Below, piece by piece: positions 8,022 to 16,809 of a DNA stretch of 64,000 nucleotides. Every line of letters starts with the position of its first letter. Position 1 is the first letter of the stretch. The position numbers and the translations under genes are program-made. The notes under the pieces were generated by a model. It made no database searches, was not told the DNA's origin, and saw nothing but the letters and a program-made list of their open reading frames with translations. Origin of the DNA: Paenibacillus hamazuiensis (lineage in GTDB: Bacteria > Bacillota > Bacilli > Paenibacillales > NBRC-103111); contig NZ_JALRMO010000001.1 of the NCBI RefSeq assembly GCF_023276405.1, positions 1,302,001 through 1,366,000 on the forward strand, read 5' to 3'.

Positions 8022-8726
8022 ATGAGTAAACCCCGTTATGAGCAAGTTGGAGTGGCGATGACATGCCGTTCGTTCGCCGAGTATAAGCGCATGTTTGCGC
8101 TGGAAGAATCGCAGCTTGGAGAAGGGCGCATACTGGACATTGCCGGAGGAGCCTCCTCATTTACGGCGGAAGCCAGCAGCCGCGGCTTTCGGGCACAGGC
8201 CGCCGATCCGCTGTACGATATGGGGCGGGAGGCGATTTTTGAACACGGCCGTGCGGAGATTGAGACGTCTACCGCCAAGCTGGAGAAACTTCAGGAGCAC
8301 TTCGATTGGAGTTATTACGGTGATCCGGTAAGCCACAAAGAAGGACGTATCGCTTCCCTCAATGCGTTTATCGCCGATTATTCGGCGCCGGACGCGGGAG
8401 AACGATACAAGTCAGGGCGTTTGCCGCAGCTTCCTTTTGATGACGGGCAGTTTCGTCTTGTGCTGTGCAGCCATTTTTTATTTTTGTACCATGAGCAGTT
8501 CGACTATTCGTTCCACCGGGACGCCGTCCGCGAAATGCTTCGCGTCTGCAGCCCCGGCGGAGAGATACGCATATACCCGGTATTCACTTTGAAATGGGAC
8601 CGTTATCCGCATATGGACCAGCTTATGAACGATTTGAAGGAGCTTGGAGCCGAGGCGGCGTTTATCCCTTCCGGACTTCCGTTTATTCCCGGTTCGAACG
8701 AACTGCTGCTCATTGTAAAGAAATGA
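8022..8726 (+). CDS. Class I SAM-dependent methyltransferase-like protein
   Basis: This 234-residue protein has a degenerate SAM-binding motif I, GRILDIAGGASSFTAEASSRG (residues about 32-52), an acidic motif II region AADPLYD, and a post-motif LPFDDGQFRLVLCSHFLFLY typical of class I methyltransferases. The substrate is unknown. The start at 8022 follows AGAGGAGAG; the longer frame from 7959 crosses an 8-bp hairpin ACGGCATC/GATGCCGT in the leader. The gene is followed by the cold-shock gene with its own promoter. Confidence 0.8.
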   Translation: MSKPRYEQVGVAMTCRSFAEYKRMFALEESQLGEGRILDIAGGASSFTAEASSRGFRAQAADPLYDMGREAIFEHGRAEIETSTAKLEKLQEHFDWSYYGDPVSHKEGRIASLNAFIADYSAPDAGERYKSGRLPQLPFDDGQFRLVLCSHFLFLYHEQFDYSFHRDAVREMLRVCSPGGEIRIYPVFTLKWDRYPHMDQLMNDLKELGAEAAFIPSGLPFIPGSNELLLIVKK

Positions 8727-8745
8727 GCGAATATTTTTTAGAACG

Positions 8746-8774
8746 TTGATTTATCTTATTAGTGGTGATATAAT
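8746..8774 (+). promoter_or_regulatory. SigA-type promoter of the cold-shock gene
   Basis: TTGATT (8746-8751) and TATAAT (8769-8774) with a 17-bp spacer, about 45 bp before the cold-shock start codon. Confidence 0.8.
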
Positions 8775-8819
8775 TTTACTATTCGCACTCGAAGGCGATA
8801 TTTTTAGGAGGTTGTTTAC

Positions 8820-9017
8820 TTGAAAGGTACAGTTAAATGGTTCAACGCAGAAAAAGGCTACGGATTCATTCAAGTTGAGGGTGGCGACGACGTATTCGTA
8901 CACTTCTCCGCAATCCAAGGCGAAGGTTTCAAAACTTTGGAAGAAGGCCAACAGGTTGAATTCGACATCACGCAAGGCAACCGTGGTCCTCAAGCAGCTA
9001 ACGTCATCAAGTTATAA
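8820..9017 (+). CDS. CspA-family cold shock protein
   Basis: A 65-residue single cold-shock domain that binds single-stranded RNA and DNA. RNP1 is seen as KGYGFIQV and RNP2 as VFVHFSAI, both intact. It starts with TTG at 8820 after TAGGAGG. Size and sequence match CspB/CspC/CspD of Bacillales; which paralogue cannot be told. It has its own promoter and is followed by an unusual structured tail (9063-9169) before the terminator at 9190. Confidence 0.96.
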   Translation: MKGTVKWFNAEKGYGFIQVEGGDDVFVHFSAIQGEGFKTLEEGQQVEFDITQGNRGPQAANVIKL

Positions 9018-9189
9018 GATCGGTTGGTCGGTGCTTTGAGGCGCCGCTGACGATTTTGTAATGAATCAGAATTTATAAGCCGGAGGCGTTAAACGTCTGA
9101 TTCGCAAGAAAAGCTTCCGCTTAGACACGAATGTATCTTGGTCGAAAGGGCTTCGGTCAGAAGCTTTTCATATATTAGTGTCATAGCGC

Positions 9190-9227
9190 AAGGCGATTTC
9201 CCGGGTTTCGGGAAATCGCCTTTTTTT
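9190..9227 (+). terminator. Intrinsic terminator
   Basis: AAGGCGATTTCCC pairs with GGGAAATCGCCTT and is followed by a T run; it probably ends the cold-shock transcript. Confidence 0.85.
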
Positions 9228-9295
9228 CTTCCCGTTATTTTAACTGTTCCGCGAAATGCCCGATATTCATTGATCCACGTTTGCATACCAAATAG

Positions 9296-9345
9296 AAAAA
9301 GCCTGCAGTCGTGCCCTCCTCGGGGCAGGATCTGCAGGTTTTTCC
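9296..9345 (-). terminator. Intrinsic terminator of the pyruvate kinase gene
   Basis: On the minus strand CCTGCAG...CTGCCC pairs with GGGCA...CTGCAGG and is followed by CTTTTTC, 60 bp after the stop codon. Confidence 0.8.
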
Positions 9346-9404
9346 GCTTGTCCGTTCAGTCGCTGCTCGGACGGTTCCTCCGTAAAAGCCGGACATTTGT
9401 GCCG

Positions 9405-10454
9405 TTACACGGCAACCATCGGCGCCGGCAGCTCATGCTGCGCCAGGGCGAGCTCCGCGCGTTCGGAGATGCGCGCCATGCAGCTGACCGCCTCGACCGG
9501 ATATTTCCCGACCGCGGTTTCGCCGGACAACATGACGGCTGTGGTGCCGTCCCATATCGCATTGGCGACGTCGCAAGCTTCCGCGCGGGTCGGACGCGGG
9601 TTCAACTGCATCGATTCGAGCATGTGCGTCGCCGTGATGACCATTTTTCCGGCGGCTCTGCATTTGCCGATCATCCGCTTCTGGGCGAGCGGAACGTCCT
9701 CGATCGGAATTTCCACGCCGAGGTCGCCGCGGGCGACCATGATGCCGTCGGCGGCGGCAATGATGGCGTCCAGGTTGTCGATGCCTTCGGCGTTTTCGAT
9801 TTTGGCGATGATTTGAATCCGTTCCGCGTTATGCCGCATGAGCATGGCCCGGACTTCCTCGACGTCCTCCGCCTTGCGGACGAATGACATCGCGATATAG
9901 TCGACATTGTGCTGAATGCCGAACAAAATGTGCTCGCGGTCTTTCTCCGTGACTCCCGGAAGGGAGGTCCGTACGCCGGGCAAATTGATTCCTTTTCTCG
10001 GCTTGAGCTTGCCTCCGTGCACGACGCGGCAGACGACGTCCTGACCCTCGACTTTCTCCACGATCAGCTCCAGCATCCCGTCGTCGATCAGCACGACCGA
10101 TCCGGGCGCCACCTCCGCCGGAAGGTTCGGATGCGTAACGGAAGCGCGCTGCGAATCCCCGATGATCTGCTCGGCCGTCAGTACGAACGATTGGCCGTCC
10201 GCCAGCTCGAACGAATCGGCCTTCAGCTTGCCGAGTCGGATTTCCGGTCCCTTGATGTCCAGCAAGATGCCGACGGGGGCGTTAACCTTCCGTGCCGCTT
10301 GCCGAACGGTCTCGATCGCGGCCAAATGGTCGGCCATTTCGCCGTGGGCGAAATTGACGCGGGCAATGTTCATTCCCGCGCGGATAACCTGATCTAATAC
10401 GGATTCGGAACGGATCGCCGGTCCGAGAGTACATACGATGCTCGTTTTGCGCAT
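9405..10454 (-). CDS. Pyruvate kinase, short form lacking the C-terminal domain
   Basis: The 349-residue protein carries the TIM-barrel and B domains of pyruvate kinase, which makes pyruvate and ATP from phosphoenolpyruvate and ADP. Visible are [18 protein letters not shown], the active-site signature [28 protein letters not shown] and TATHMLESM...[12 protein letters not shown]. The frame ends at [10 protein letters not shown], just after the barrel, so the whole C-terminal allosteric domain (usually to about residue 470) and the extra PEP-domain of Bacillales Pyk (about 585) are missing. A terminator follows directly, so this is not a frameshift visible in the window. Start at 10454 follows GAGGAG. 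It may be a paralogue of a full-length pyk elsewhere. Confidence 0.88.
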   Translation of the reverse strand: MRKTSIVCTLGPAIRSESVLDQVIRAGMNIARVNFAHGEMADHLAAIETVRQAARKVNAPVGILLDIKGPEIRLGKLKADSFELADGQSFVLTAEQIIGDSQRASVTHPNLPAEVAPGSVVLIDDGMLELIVEKVEGQDVVCRVVHGGKLKPRKGINLPGVRTSLPGVTEKDREHILFGIQHNVDYIAMSFVRKAEDVEEVRAMLMRHNAERIQIIAKIENAEGIDNLDAIIAAADGIMVARGDLGVEIPIEDVPLAQKRMIGKCRAAGKMVITATHMLESMQLNPRPTRAEACDVANAIWDGTTAVMLSGETAVGKYPVEAVSCMARISERAELALAQHELPAPMVAV

Positions 10455-10583
10455 GATGCTCGCTCCTCTTATATGCTCGTTTGGTAAATGCACTGTTTTG
10501 CCTCATTGTAAGCGAATCTCGTTGTTTCTTACCATGAAATTTAGTAACATATATGAAAAATAGTACGATTCGGAGTGGCGGTT

Positions 10584-11375
10584 ATGATACATGTCGAATA
10601 TGTGAGGCGCGATAAAGGCGCGGAATGGTTTGAGGAGGCGGAGCCGGGGAACGGCTTGTTCCAGGTCGTTATTGTCACTTACGGCAAATGCTTGTACCGG
10701 ATCAGTGCGGACAAAATTATCGCGGAGAAAGGGGATGTGCTGCTCATTCCGGACAACGCCTTCTTTTACGGCAAAAGCATCCCTACGGTGACGCACGACA
10801 AATACACGGCCGGCTTCACGTTAGCCGCGGGGGCGGACCGCAGTCTGCTGCCGATGCTGGGCGCGGAGCGCGTCCTGCTTTTGAAACCGCATCAGATCAG
10901 CCTGATGGCGCAGAGGTTTAAAGAAATGCATGAGCGTTGGGGCGAGCCGTTTGCATACCGGGAGGCGCTATGCGCAGGCATTCTTTTGGAGATGCTCGCG
11001 CTGCTGCAGGCGGAATGGGACGGAAGAGACCGCAAATCTGCAAAAAGCGAGCTTGCCGAACTGATGAAATCGTATATTCATAACCATTACCGGGAAAAAG
11101 TGACCAAACACGAGATCGGCGCCTTTATCGGCAAAAGCCCGAATTATGCAGCGTCCCTCTTCCGCGAAATGACGGGTCAAACGATCGGCGATTACGTGCA
11201 TACAGCGCGGGTGAAAGCGGCTCAGTCGCTCCTCGTGGAGTCCGGTATGACCGTTGAGGATATTTCCGAATATGTCGGGTATGCGGACGTGTCGTATTTT
11301 TACCGGATTTTCAAAATGAAACTGGGTCAGGTTCCGTCCGATTACACGAAGCGCCGGGAAGCGAGAAAGCTTTGA
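10584..11375 (+). CDS. AraC-family transcriptional regulator
   Basis: The 263-residue protein has an N-terminal cupin-like sensor part (residues 1-150) and a C-terminal double helix-turn-helix of the AraC/XylS type. The second half shows FREMTGQTIGDYVHTARVKAA and EDISEYVGYADVSYFYRIFKM...PSDYTKRR. The start at 10584 follows GGAG. It lies 193 bp upstream of a sugar-binding lipoprotein gene on the same strand and probably regulates it; this is inference from position. It is divergent from the pyruvate kinase gene. Confidence 0.9.
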   Translation: MIHVEYVRRDKGAEWFEEAEPGNGLFQVVIVTYGKCLYRISADKIIAEKGDVLLIPDNAFFYGKSIPTVTHDKYTAGFTLAAGADRSLLPMLGAERVLLLKPHQISLMAQRFKEMHERWGEPFAYREALCAGILLEMLALLQAEWDGRDRKSAKSELAELMKSYIHNHYREKVTKHEIGAFIGKSPNYAASLFREMTGQTIGDYVHTARVKAAQSLLVESGMTVEDISEYVGYADVSYFYRIFKMKLGQVPSDYTKRREARKL

Positions 11376-11568
11376 CTGTCTGTACAAATATTTTGTAAAT
11401 TTGGCAAGAATAAAGGACCTCTGAAATATAATGATGGTAAACGATGACTGGGGCGGAGACCAGGAGAAACCCGAGTGCGTCAGTTCATGCTTGCTTTTCG
11501 GATATAACATCCGGACGAAGCGGCTTGAACCGCATTCCGGGTTTATTTTTTTTGAGGAGGGGTCCATC

Positions 11569-12894
11569 ATGAACTTGAAGAAAGCGAATCCGGTTTGCGT
11601 GTGCATGTCTATTGTTGGCGCGGTGGCGCTTGCGGGCTGCGGAGATGTAGCTCCTGCCGGGGATAAGCCGGCTCAGGCCAATCCGGACGCATATAACAAC
11701 GAGCCGGTGACGCTGACGTTTTATTCCCACAATGCCGGCGTTTTGGCCGATGCGGACCTGGATGCGCTGATCACGAGGCCGATTCAGGCGAAATTTCCGA
11801 ATATAACGCCGAAGCTGGTTTCCGGACCGAACATCAAGCTGGATACGCTTATCGCGGCCGGCGAAGTTCCGGATGTCATTTTGACCAGCAACTATTATTT
11901 GCTTGACCTGCTGCAGCTGGGCTTGGGGTCGGATTTGAACGACTTCATCAAGCGGGAGAATATCGATTTCACCAAATTCGAGCCGGAAACGATCCGGGTG
12001 ATGAAAAGCTTTGGCGAAAAAGGGGAATTTTACGGAATTCCTTACGCGATGAACTACGGAGTGCTGCTGTACAACAAAGATATTTTCGATAAATTTGCGG
12101 TGCCTTACCCGAAGGACGGCATGACCTGGAGCCAGGTGATTGAGCTGGCGAGAAAGGTGACGAAGCAGGATCAGGGCGTACAGTATATCGGGCTTGATTT
12201 GCAAAATCCGACGCTGCTCACCCGGCCTTACGGGCTCGGCGTTGTCGATGAAAAGCAGGAAAAGGCCGTTCTGACGACCGACGACTACAAGCGGGTTTTC
12301 GGGATTTATGAGCAAAATTACAGCATTCCGGGGAGCGTGGAGCCGGGCAAAAAATATTCCTTCGGCATCGATTACTTCCTGAAGGATCAGAAAACGGCGA
12401 TGTTTCCGTACTGGCATTCCGCCATTACCGCCCGTCTGCCCCAACTGAAGGAAACCGGCAAAGACTTCAACTGGGACATCGTTTCCTTCCCGTCATTCGA
12501 CGACAAACCGGGTTTGGGCAGAGAGGTCGATTTTCATCTGGCGATGGTCACGCCGAACAGCAAAAATAAGCAAGCGGCCTATGCCGTCATTAAAACGATG
12601 GTCAGCGAGGAATTTCAAAGGGCGATGAACCGGGGGACGCGAATTACCGTTCTGAACGATCCCGCACTCAAAAAAGAAGTATCCGTCGATACGAAGCTGT
12701 ATGAGGGGAAAAACTTGCAAGGGATGTTTGCGGTCAAGCCGGCTCCTCTGCCGAAAGCAACCAAATATGACGTGAAGTTGTATCCGTTCCTGAACGAAGC
12801 GGCCAAAAACATGGCCTATGAGAAGAAGGATATCAACTCGGTTCTTAGGGAAGCGGAGGAGAAGGCCAACAAATATATTCAGGAAAATAAATAG
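11569..12894 (+). CDS. ABC transporter extracellular solute-binding lipoprotein (family 1, sugar type)
   Basis: The 441-residue protein has a lipoprotein signal peptide with lipobox LAGC near residue 24, then the fold signs of family 1 solute-binding proteins: TLTFYSHNAG, IPYAMNYGVLLYNKDIFDKF, MTWSQVIELARKVT, and a C-terminal segment with NSKNKQAAYAVIKTM. Such proteins capture oligosaccharides at the membrane surface and hand them to permeases. No permease or ATPase gene is next to it, so it is an orphan partner or serves a transporter elsewhere. RBS GAGGAGG lies just before the start. A terminator follows at 12917. Confidence 0.9.
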   Translation: MNLKKANPVCVCMSIVGAVALAGCGDVAPAGDKPAQANPDAYNNEPVTLTFYSHNAGVLADADLDALITRPIQAKFPNITPKLVSGPNIKLDTLIAAGEVPDVILTSNYYLLDLLQLGLGSDLNDFIKRENIDFTKFEPETIRVMKSFGEKGEFYGIPYAMNYGVLLYNKDIFDKFAVPYPKDGMTWSQVIELARKVTKQDQGVQYIGLDLQNPTLLTRPYGLGVVDEKQEKAVLTTDDYKRVFGIYEQNYSIPGSVEPGKKYSFGIDYFLKDQKTAMFPYWHSAITARLPQLKETGKDFNWDIVSFPSFDDKPGLGREVDFHLAMVTPNSKNKQAAYAVIKTMVSEEFQRAMNRGTRITVLNDPALKKEVSVDTKLYEGKNLQGMFAVKPAPLPKATKYDVKLYPFLNEAAKNMAYEKKDINSVLREAEEKANKYIQENK

Positions 12895-12915
12895 GCGGAC
12901 CGAAGGCAGCGAAAA

Positions 12916-12956
12916 AACAGCCCCGTGCATCGATCCGATGCATGGGGCTGCTTTTG
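12916..12956. terminator. Bidirectional terminator between convergent genes
   Basis: CAGCCCCGTGCATCG pairs with CGATGCATGGGGCTG and is followed by TTTT on the plus strand; an A run precedes it, so it also works for the minus-strand nitroreductase gene. Confidence 0.85.
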
Positions 12957-12958
12957 AA

Positions 12959-13606
12959 TTATTTCACGATCGTCAATATGTCGTCGACCTCTTTGCGCGG
13001 CAGGCGGCCCGGATGCTCGGCCGGGTAGCCGAGCGCGATGACCATGTTGATCTGGCTCTCCTCCGGAATTTGCAAATAGTCGCGAAGCTGCTGCTGTGCG
13101 AGCAGTACCGGCCCGGTCATCGGGCAGGTCGCGAGGCCGCGCGCGTGAGCGGCGAGCATCAGATTTTGCGCGGCGAGGCAGCTGCTCTTGATGCCTTCCT
13201 CTTTCCAGACGGATTCATCCGCAAATTCGAGCGGATCGAATATTTTTTCCCGGAATTTGGATTGGTAGGGGGTGGCGAGGCAGACGATCAGCACCGGAGC
13301 GTCGGAGAACGCAGTGGCGTAAGGTCCGAACGACTTGACGAGCAGCCGGCCTTCGCGCGAAAGTCCTTTTTGCCCGGCTTCCTCCGCTCTTTTGTGCAGC
13401 TCCTCCCACGTCATCTCTTCGATCCTTTTGATCTTTTCCTTGTTCATCACGGCGATAAACGCCCATGTCTGCGAATTCGTATCGCTCGGAGCATAACGCG
13501 CGCAATCGATGATTTCGCGGATATCCTCCACGGCTACTTCCCGATCGGTAAACTTGCGGATGCTCCTGCGTTCGAGCACGATTTCTTTAAATTGCGTGTA
13601 GTCCAT
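12959..13606 (-). CDS. Nitroreductase-family flavoprotein
   Basis: The 215-residue protein opens with the family motif RRSIRKFTDREV and carries ARYAPSDTNSQTWAF and LMLAAHARGLATCPMTGP, which form the FMN site. Members reduce nitro compounds, quinones or flavins with NAD(P)H; the physiological substrate is not evident. The FMN-binding Arg-Arg-Ser-Ile-Arg segment is intact. It is convergent with the solute-binding lipoprotein gene and followed upstream by a DUF1796 gene on the same strand with a 133-bp gap. Confidence 0.92.
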   Translation of the reverse strand: MDYTQFKEIVLERRSIRKFTDREVAVEDIREIIDCARYAPSDTNSQTWAFIAVMNKEKIKRIEEMTWEELHKRAEEAGQKGLSREGRLLVKSFGPYATAFSDAPVLIVCLATPYQSKFREKIFDPLEFADESVWKEEGIKSSCLAAQNLMLAAHARGLATCPMTGPVLLAQQQLRDYLQIPEESQINMVIALGYPAEHPGRLPRKEVDDILTIVK

Positions 13607-13739
13607 ACGATCACCTTCCGGCTGCTTTTTGCGGCTTGAAATTACGAATATTGTTTTAATTTTATACTTGGTACTAATAGTTCATACCGATTATAAAACG
13701 TTTGCCTGCAAAAAGCCAATCCATTTTTCCGCCGAAAGA

Positions 13740-14369
13740 TCAGGAGACTTTTAATTGGCTCATAAGAACGTCCCACCAGAAGTTGTTCTGTCTGAACATA
13801 TCCGGAACCCACGGAATCTGCAGCGCACAGACGTTCTCGAAAGGCCAAGGAGTTTCTATGATCCCGGGAACAGCGGCATGGTTGACGACAAGCACATTGA
13901 ATTCGTTTTTGACCAGACCTCTTAACACGCCAAGAAGTTCCGCCGTTTCCTCCGGCGTCGCTTCCGTTCGGATGAAAAGGATCCGGCCCGCCTGCTGCAG
14001 CGTTTCCAGAAACCGGGGAACGCGCCGGTTTACTTTTTCCCGCAGCTCCGGGTAGCTGTTCAAGCTCCAAGGTTGGTTGCTCTCTACCGGAAAATCGTGA
14101 TGGGACAAGATGTTGTACATCGTATCCCTGACAATGTAGCAGCCGGCGTCGTTATTAATGCCGTCCACCGTCAAATGGGGCAGCTCCATAAAATTTGCAA
14201 ACCGGTTGTGAAGCAAATAATTGACCGAAGATAACTGCGGAGACTCCATCCAATCGATAACGCCGCCGATCTTTCTTATCATGTAACGCGATAACTGCGT
14301 GGCCGGCAAACAATTGTGGCCCAGGCTGAAAATAATATCATATGTGCCTGCAAGCTGCTGGAAATTCAT
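13740..14369 (-). CDS. DUF1796 family putative papain-like cysteine peptidase
   Basis: The 209-residue protein matches the DUF1796 pattern: FSLGHNCLPATQLSRY near the start (with the candidate nucleophile Cys after HN), then GGVIDWMESPQLSSVNYLL, a middle ILSHHDFPVESNQ and LFIRTEATPEE, and VVNHAAVPGI late in the chain. In this family the Cys and His residues are proposed to be catalytic, but the activity is unproven. These genes often sit with glycosyltransferases, as here: a family 2 glycosyltransferase gene is divergent from it. I infer a role in surface glycan work. Confidence 0.8.
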   Translation of the reverse strand: MNFQQLAGTYDIIFSLGHNCLPATQLSRYMIRKIGGVIDWMESPQLSSVNYLLHNRFANFMELPHLTVDGINNDAGCYIVRDTMYNILSHHDFPVESNQPWSLNSYPELREKVNRRVPRFLETLQQAGRILFIRTEATPEETAELLGVLRGLVKNEFNVLVVNHAAVPGIIETPWPFENVCALQIPWVPDMFRQNNFWWDVLMSQLKVS

Positions 14370-14498
14370 TGCTATCGATTCCTCCCTAAAGCTTCTTTGT
14401 ATATTAAATTAGCCGGGGACGAGGTTTGCTTGGACTTTCCGGAACATAAAATCGCAGTATGGGCCATTGCAACTGACCAACGGAAAAAAATCGGAATA

Positions 14499-14543
14499 GT
14501 CTGTACAACCACTGTCTGTACAAACTCTGTTTGTACAAATACC
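14499..14543. repeat. Three tandem 15-bp repeats containing TGTACA
   Basis: Units start at 14499, 14514 and 14529, with period exactly 15: GTCTGTACAA, GTCTGTACAA, GTTTGTACAA, each followed by five variable bases. They lie just upstream of the glycosyltransferase start. The same decamer occurs at 11378 and a near copy at 39187. Confidence 0.85.
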
Positions 14544-14562
14544 GAGCAAAGGGGTGGATCCT

Positions 14563-15456
14563 TTGGCAACAGTTACCGTACTATTGCCTGTATTTAACGG
14601 GATTCCTTATATTGAGGAGGCAATAATCAGCGTTTTATCACAAACTTTCACTGACTTTGAATTTCTTTTGATCGACGATGGTTCGCGGGATGGAACATTG
14701 CAGCTGCTTCAGGGATGGCAGGCGAGGGACGGAAGGATAAAAGTCGTCGTCCACGAAACAAACAGAGGATTAATCGCTTCGTTGAACGAAGGGTTGTCTC
14801 TGGCTACCGGCAAATATATCGCGAGAATGGATGCGGACGATGTATGCCTGCCGCACCGGCTGCAAAGGCAGGTGGAGTTTATGGAGGCTCATCCGGAAAT
14901 AGGGGTTTGCGGGGGACAGGCCAGTTACACGGGTACCGGAAGAATAACGACAAATCCCCTCGATCACGAGCAGATCAAATGCTTCCAGCTGTTTTGGTGT
15001 GCGTTCACCCATCCTAGCGTCATGATGCGAAAATCGGTGCTGGATCAGTACGGCATCCGCTACCAGCCCTATCCTCACGCGGAAGATTACGATCTGTGGA
15101 ACCGGCTCGCCAAAGTATGCGGGCTTGTGAATTTGCCGGACGTACTCGTCGTGAAACGGGACCATCCCGCGCAGGTTTCGGTCGCCCATAAACCTCTTCA
15201 GGATCATGTCGCCAACCTGATCCGCATAGAGCAGCTTCGGGAGCTTGGGATCGAACCGACCCCCGAGGAGTTTAGCATTCATCTGGATTTTGCTTCGTAC
15301 CGGATCAAGGTTCATGACCCGGTTATGCACGCGAAAGCAGCGCTCTGGGCTCACAAGATCATGGACGCCAACGCCGGGAGAGGTATTTACCATCCGCAAA
15401 AATTAAAGGATTTTTTGGGCGAGTGTTTTCAAATATCCGCCCGGCTGCAGCAGTAA
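14563..15456 (+). CDS. Glycosyltransferase family 2
   Basis: The 297-residue protein begins with the GT-A fold signature VTVLLPVFNGIPYIEEAI, then FEFLLIDDGSRDGT and the DXD motif region ARMDADDVCLPHRLQRQV, which binds the nucleotide-sugar and metal. It has HAEDYDLWNRLAK, the usual ED acceptor-site motif. No membrane segment is present, so it acts in the cytoplasm, probably on a surface polysaccharide or glycoprotein. TTG at 14563 is used as start because AAAGGGG is correctly spaced; GTG at 14554 is too close. Tandem TGTACA repeats lie upstream. Confidence 0.9.
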   Translation: MATVTVLLPVFNGIPYIEEAIISVLSQTFTDFEFLLIDDGSRDGTLQLLQGWQARDGRIKVVVHETNRGLIASLNEGLSLATGKYIARMDADDVCLPHRLQRQVEFMEAHPEIGVCGGQASYTGTGRITTNPLDHEQIKCFQLFWCAFTHPSVMMRKSVLDQYGIRYQPYPHAEDYDLWNRLAKVCGLVNLPDVLVVKRDHPAQVSVAHKPLQDHVANLIRIEQLRELGIEPTPEEFSIHLDFASYRIKVHDPVMHAKAALWAHKIMDANAGRGIYHPQKLKDFLGECFQISARLQQ

Positions 15457-15493
15457 GTGTGAAATGACCCCGAATATGGGTACTTTACAGACA

Positions 15494-15531
15494 AAGAGCG
15501 GACAGGGCCTGCCCTCGTCCGCTCTTTTCTC
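15494..15531 (+). terminator. Intrinsic terminator
   Basis: AAGAGCGGACAGGGC pairs with GCCCTCGTCCGCTCTT followed by TTCT, 38 bp after the glycosyltransferase stop and 40 bp before the convergent MFS gene ends. Confidence 0.8.
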
Positions 15532-15572
15532 TTTGGGATCGCCTTTGAAGATGAACCGGTCTGCCGCGGCTC

Positions 15573-16733
15573 TTAAGGCTCCGTATCGGCTTGCCGGCCC
15601 GTAACGTGAAGCGCCCAAAAGCCCGCCATCGCGACAAAGCCGAGCACGGAGCCCGTGAAGTAGACGGAGTGGGGGCCGGCTTGCTGAAAAATCCAGCCTC
15701 CGGCCGAGCCGCTGATCAGCCCGGACACGCCGGACCAGATGACTGCGTAGAGCGCCTGACCGGTTGCCCGGTATTGATCCGGCACGAACTGCTGCATGCA
15801 GCGGATGACGGTCGGCAGGAAAATGCCGAACGACAAGCTGTGCAGCGCCTGAAGCGGGATGATCCACAGCGGGTCGTTCACGAAGCCCATAAGCAAAAAG
15901 CGCAGACCGAACATGAGCCCGGCGATGACGAGCAGCGGCAGCTCCTTGTACCGGTGGCCGTATTTGGCAAGGAAAAAAAACACCGGTATTTCGCTGACCG
16001 CCGATGTCATCCAGGACCAGCCGACAAGTGACGGGTCGGCTCCGAGTCGCTGCATAAACAAGGCGAGGAACGTATCGTTAAACCGGGTGCTGACCGATGC
16101 GACCAGCACCGTCAGCATGAACAAAACGAACCGCTTTCTCGCGATAACCTTCAGGAGGCCGGTAAATTCCAGCTTCTTTACGCTGCCGCGGGCGTCCCGC
16201 AGCATAAGAGACACGAGCAGGGTGATGCCGACGACTCCAAGATATAGTGTTGCCGTCTGGGAGGCTCCCGTTTTTTTCAAATACATACCGAAAACAAGAG
16301 CGGCGACGGCAAAGCCGAGCGAGCCGAACACACGAAACGAGGCGTAGCTTTTTTTTGTGCCGGAGATGGTAAGCAACGTCAAACTGTCGGTCAACGAGTT
16401 CGTCGGCGTTTGAAAAAAATAAAACAACGTCGCCATGACGGTCAACACGAGAAAATGATCGCTTCGGAACATGATGAACGACATCAGCAGCTGGCCCGCC
16501 AGCACGATAATGAGCAGCTTTTTGACGGTGCGCCACTTGTCGCTGACGATTCCCCAGAACAGATTGGAGAAAATGCCGATCAAAGGTCCCGTCGAATAGA
16601 GCAGGCCGATCTGCATCGTGCTAAGGCCCCGCGACTGGAAATAGAGCGGGAAATACGATGTTACTACGGCCATCGTCATGTAAAAAGAAAACGAAAACGT
16701 CCGGAGCACGTTTTCGTGAGAGACTGGCTTCAT
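15573..16733 (-). CDS. MFS transporter (MFS_1-like, PPP-type)
   Basis: The 386-residue protein has about 12 membrane helices. It opens FSFYMTMAVVTSYFPLYFQSRGLSTMQIGLL and has SFRVFGSLGFAVAALVFG, the RxxGSxGF motif of the 3-phenylpropionate/NHS permease-like branch. The substrate is unknown. A clear paralogue lies at 32899 in this window. The start at 16733 was preferred because the upstream frame has no ribosome binding site and is rich in Arg and Cys. It lies 76 bp after the MATE-like gene and is probably cotranscribed with it. Confidence 0.85.
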   Translation of the reverse strand: MKPVSHENVLRTFSFSFYMTMAVVTSYFPLYFQSRGLSTMQIGLLYSTGPLIGIFSNLFWGIVSDKWRTVKKLLIIVLAGQLLMSFIMFRSDHFLVLTVMATLFYFFQTPTNSLTDSLTLLTISGTKKSYASFRVFGSLGFAVAALVFGMYLKKTGASQTATLYLGVVGITLLVSLMLRDARGSVKKLEFTGLLKVIARKRFVLFMLTVLVASVSTRFNDTFLALFMQRLGADPSLVGWSWMTSAVSEIPVFFFLAKYGHRYKELPLLVIAGLMFGLRFLLMGFVNDPLWIIPLQALHSLSFGIFLPTVIRCMQQFVPDQYRATGQALYAVIWSGVSGLISGSAGGWIFQQAGPHSVYFTGSVLGFVAMAGFWALHVTGRQADTEP

Positions 16734-16809
16734 ATGAATCACTCGCTTTATCTGAAAATGAACCCGACGCCGCTGCCCCGATAAAATCGGCAATTGCGAC
16801 GGAACACGT

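Larger units (their letters stand above)
9018..9404. other. Gene-free spacer with tandem hairpins
   Basis: Downstream of the cold-shock gene there are two perfect stems, GAATCAGA/TCTGATTC (9063-9103) and GAAAAGCTTC/GAAGCTTTTC (9108-9169). They are followed by a terminator at 9190 and by the minus-strand terminator of the pyruvate kinase gene at 9296. No gene is supported. Confidence 0.7.

Noticed and set aside
14372-14569. Minus-strand open frame across the TGTACA repeats with VQT repeats
   Set aside because: The VQT pattern is only the 15-bp DNA repeat read as codons; no start signal is present.
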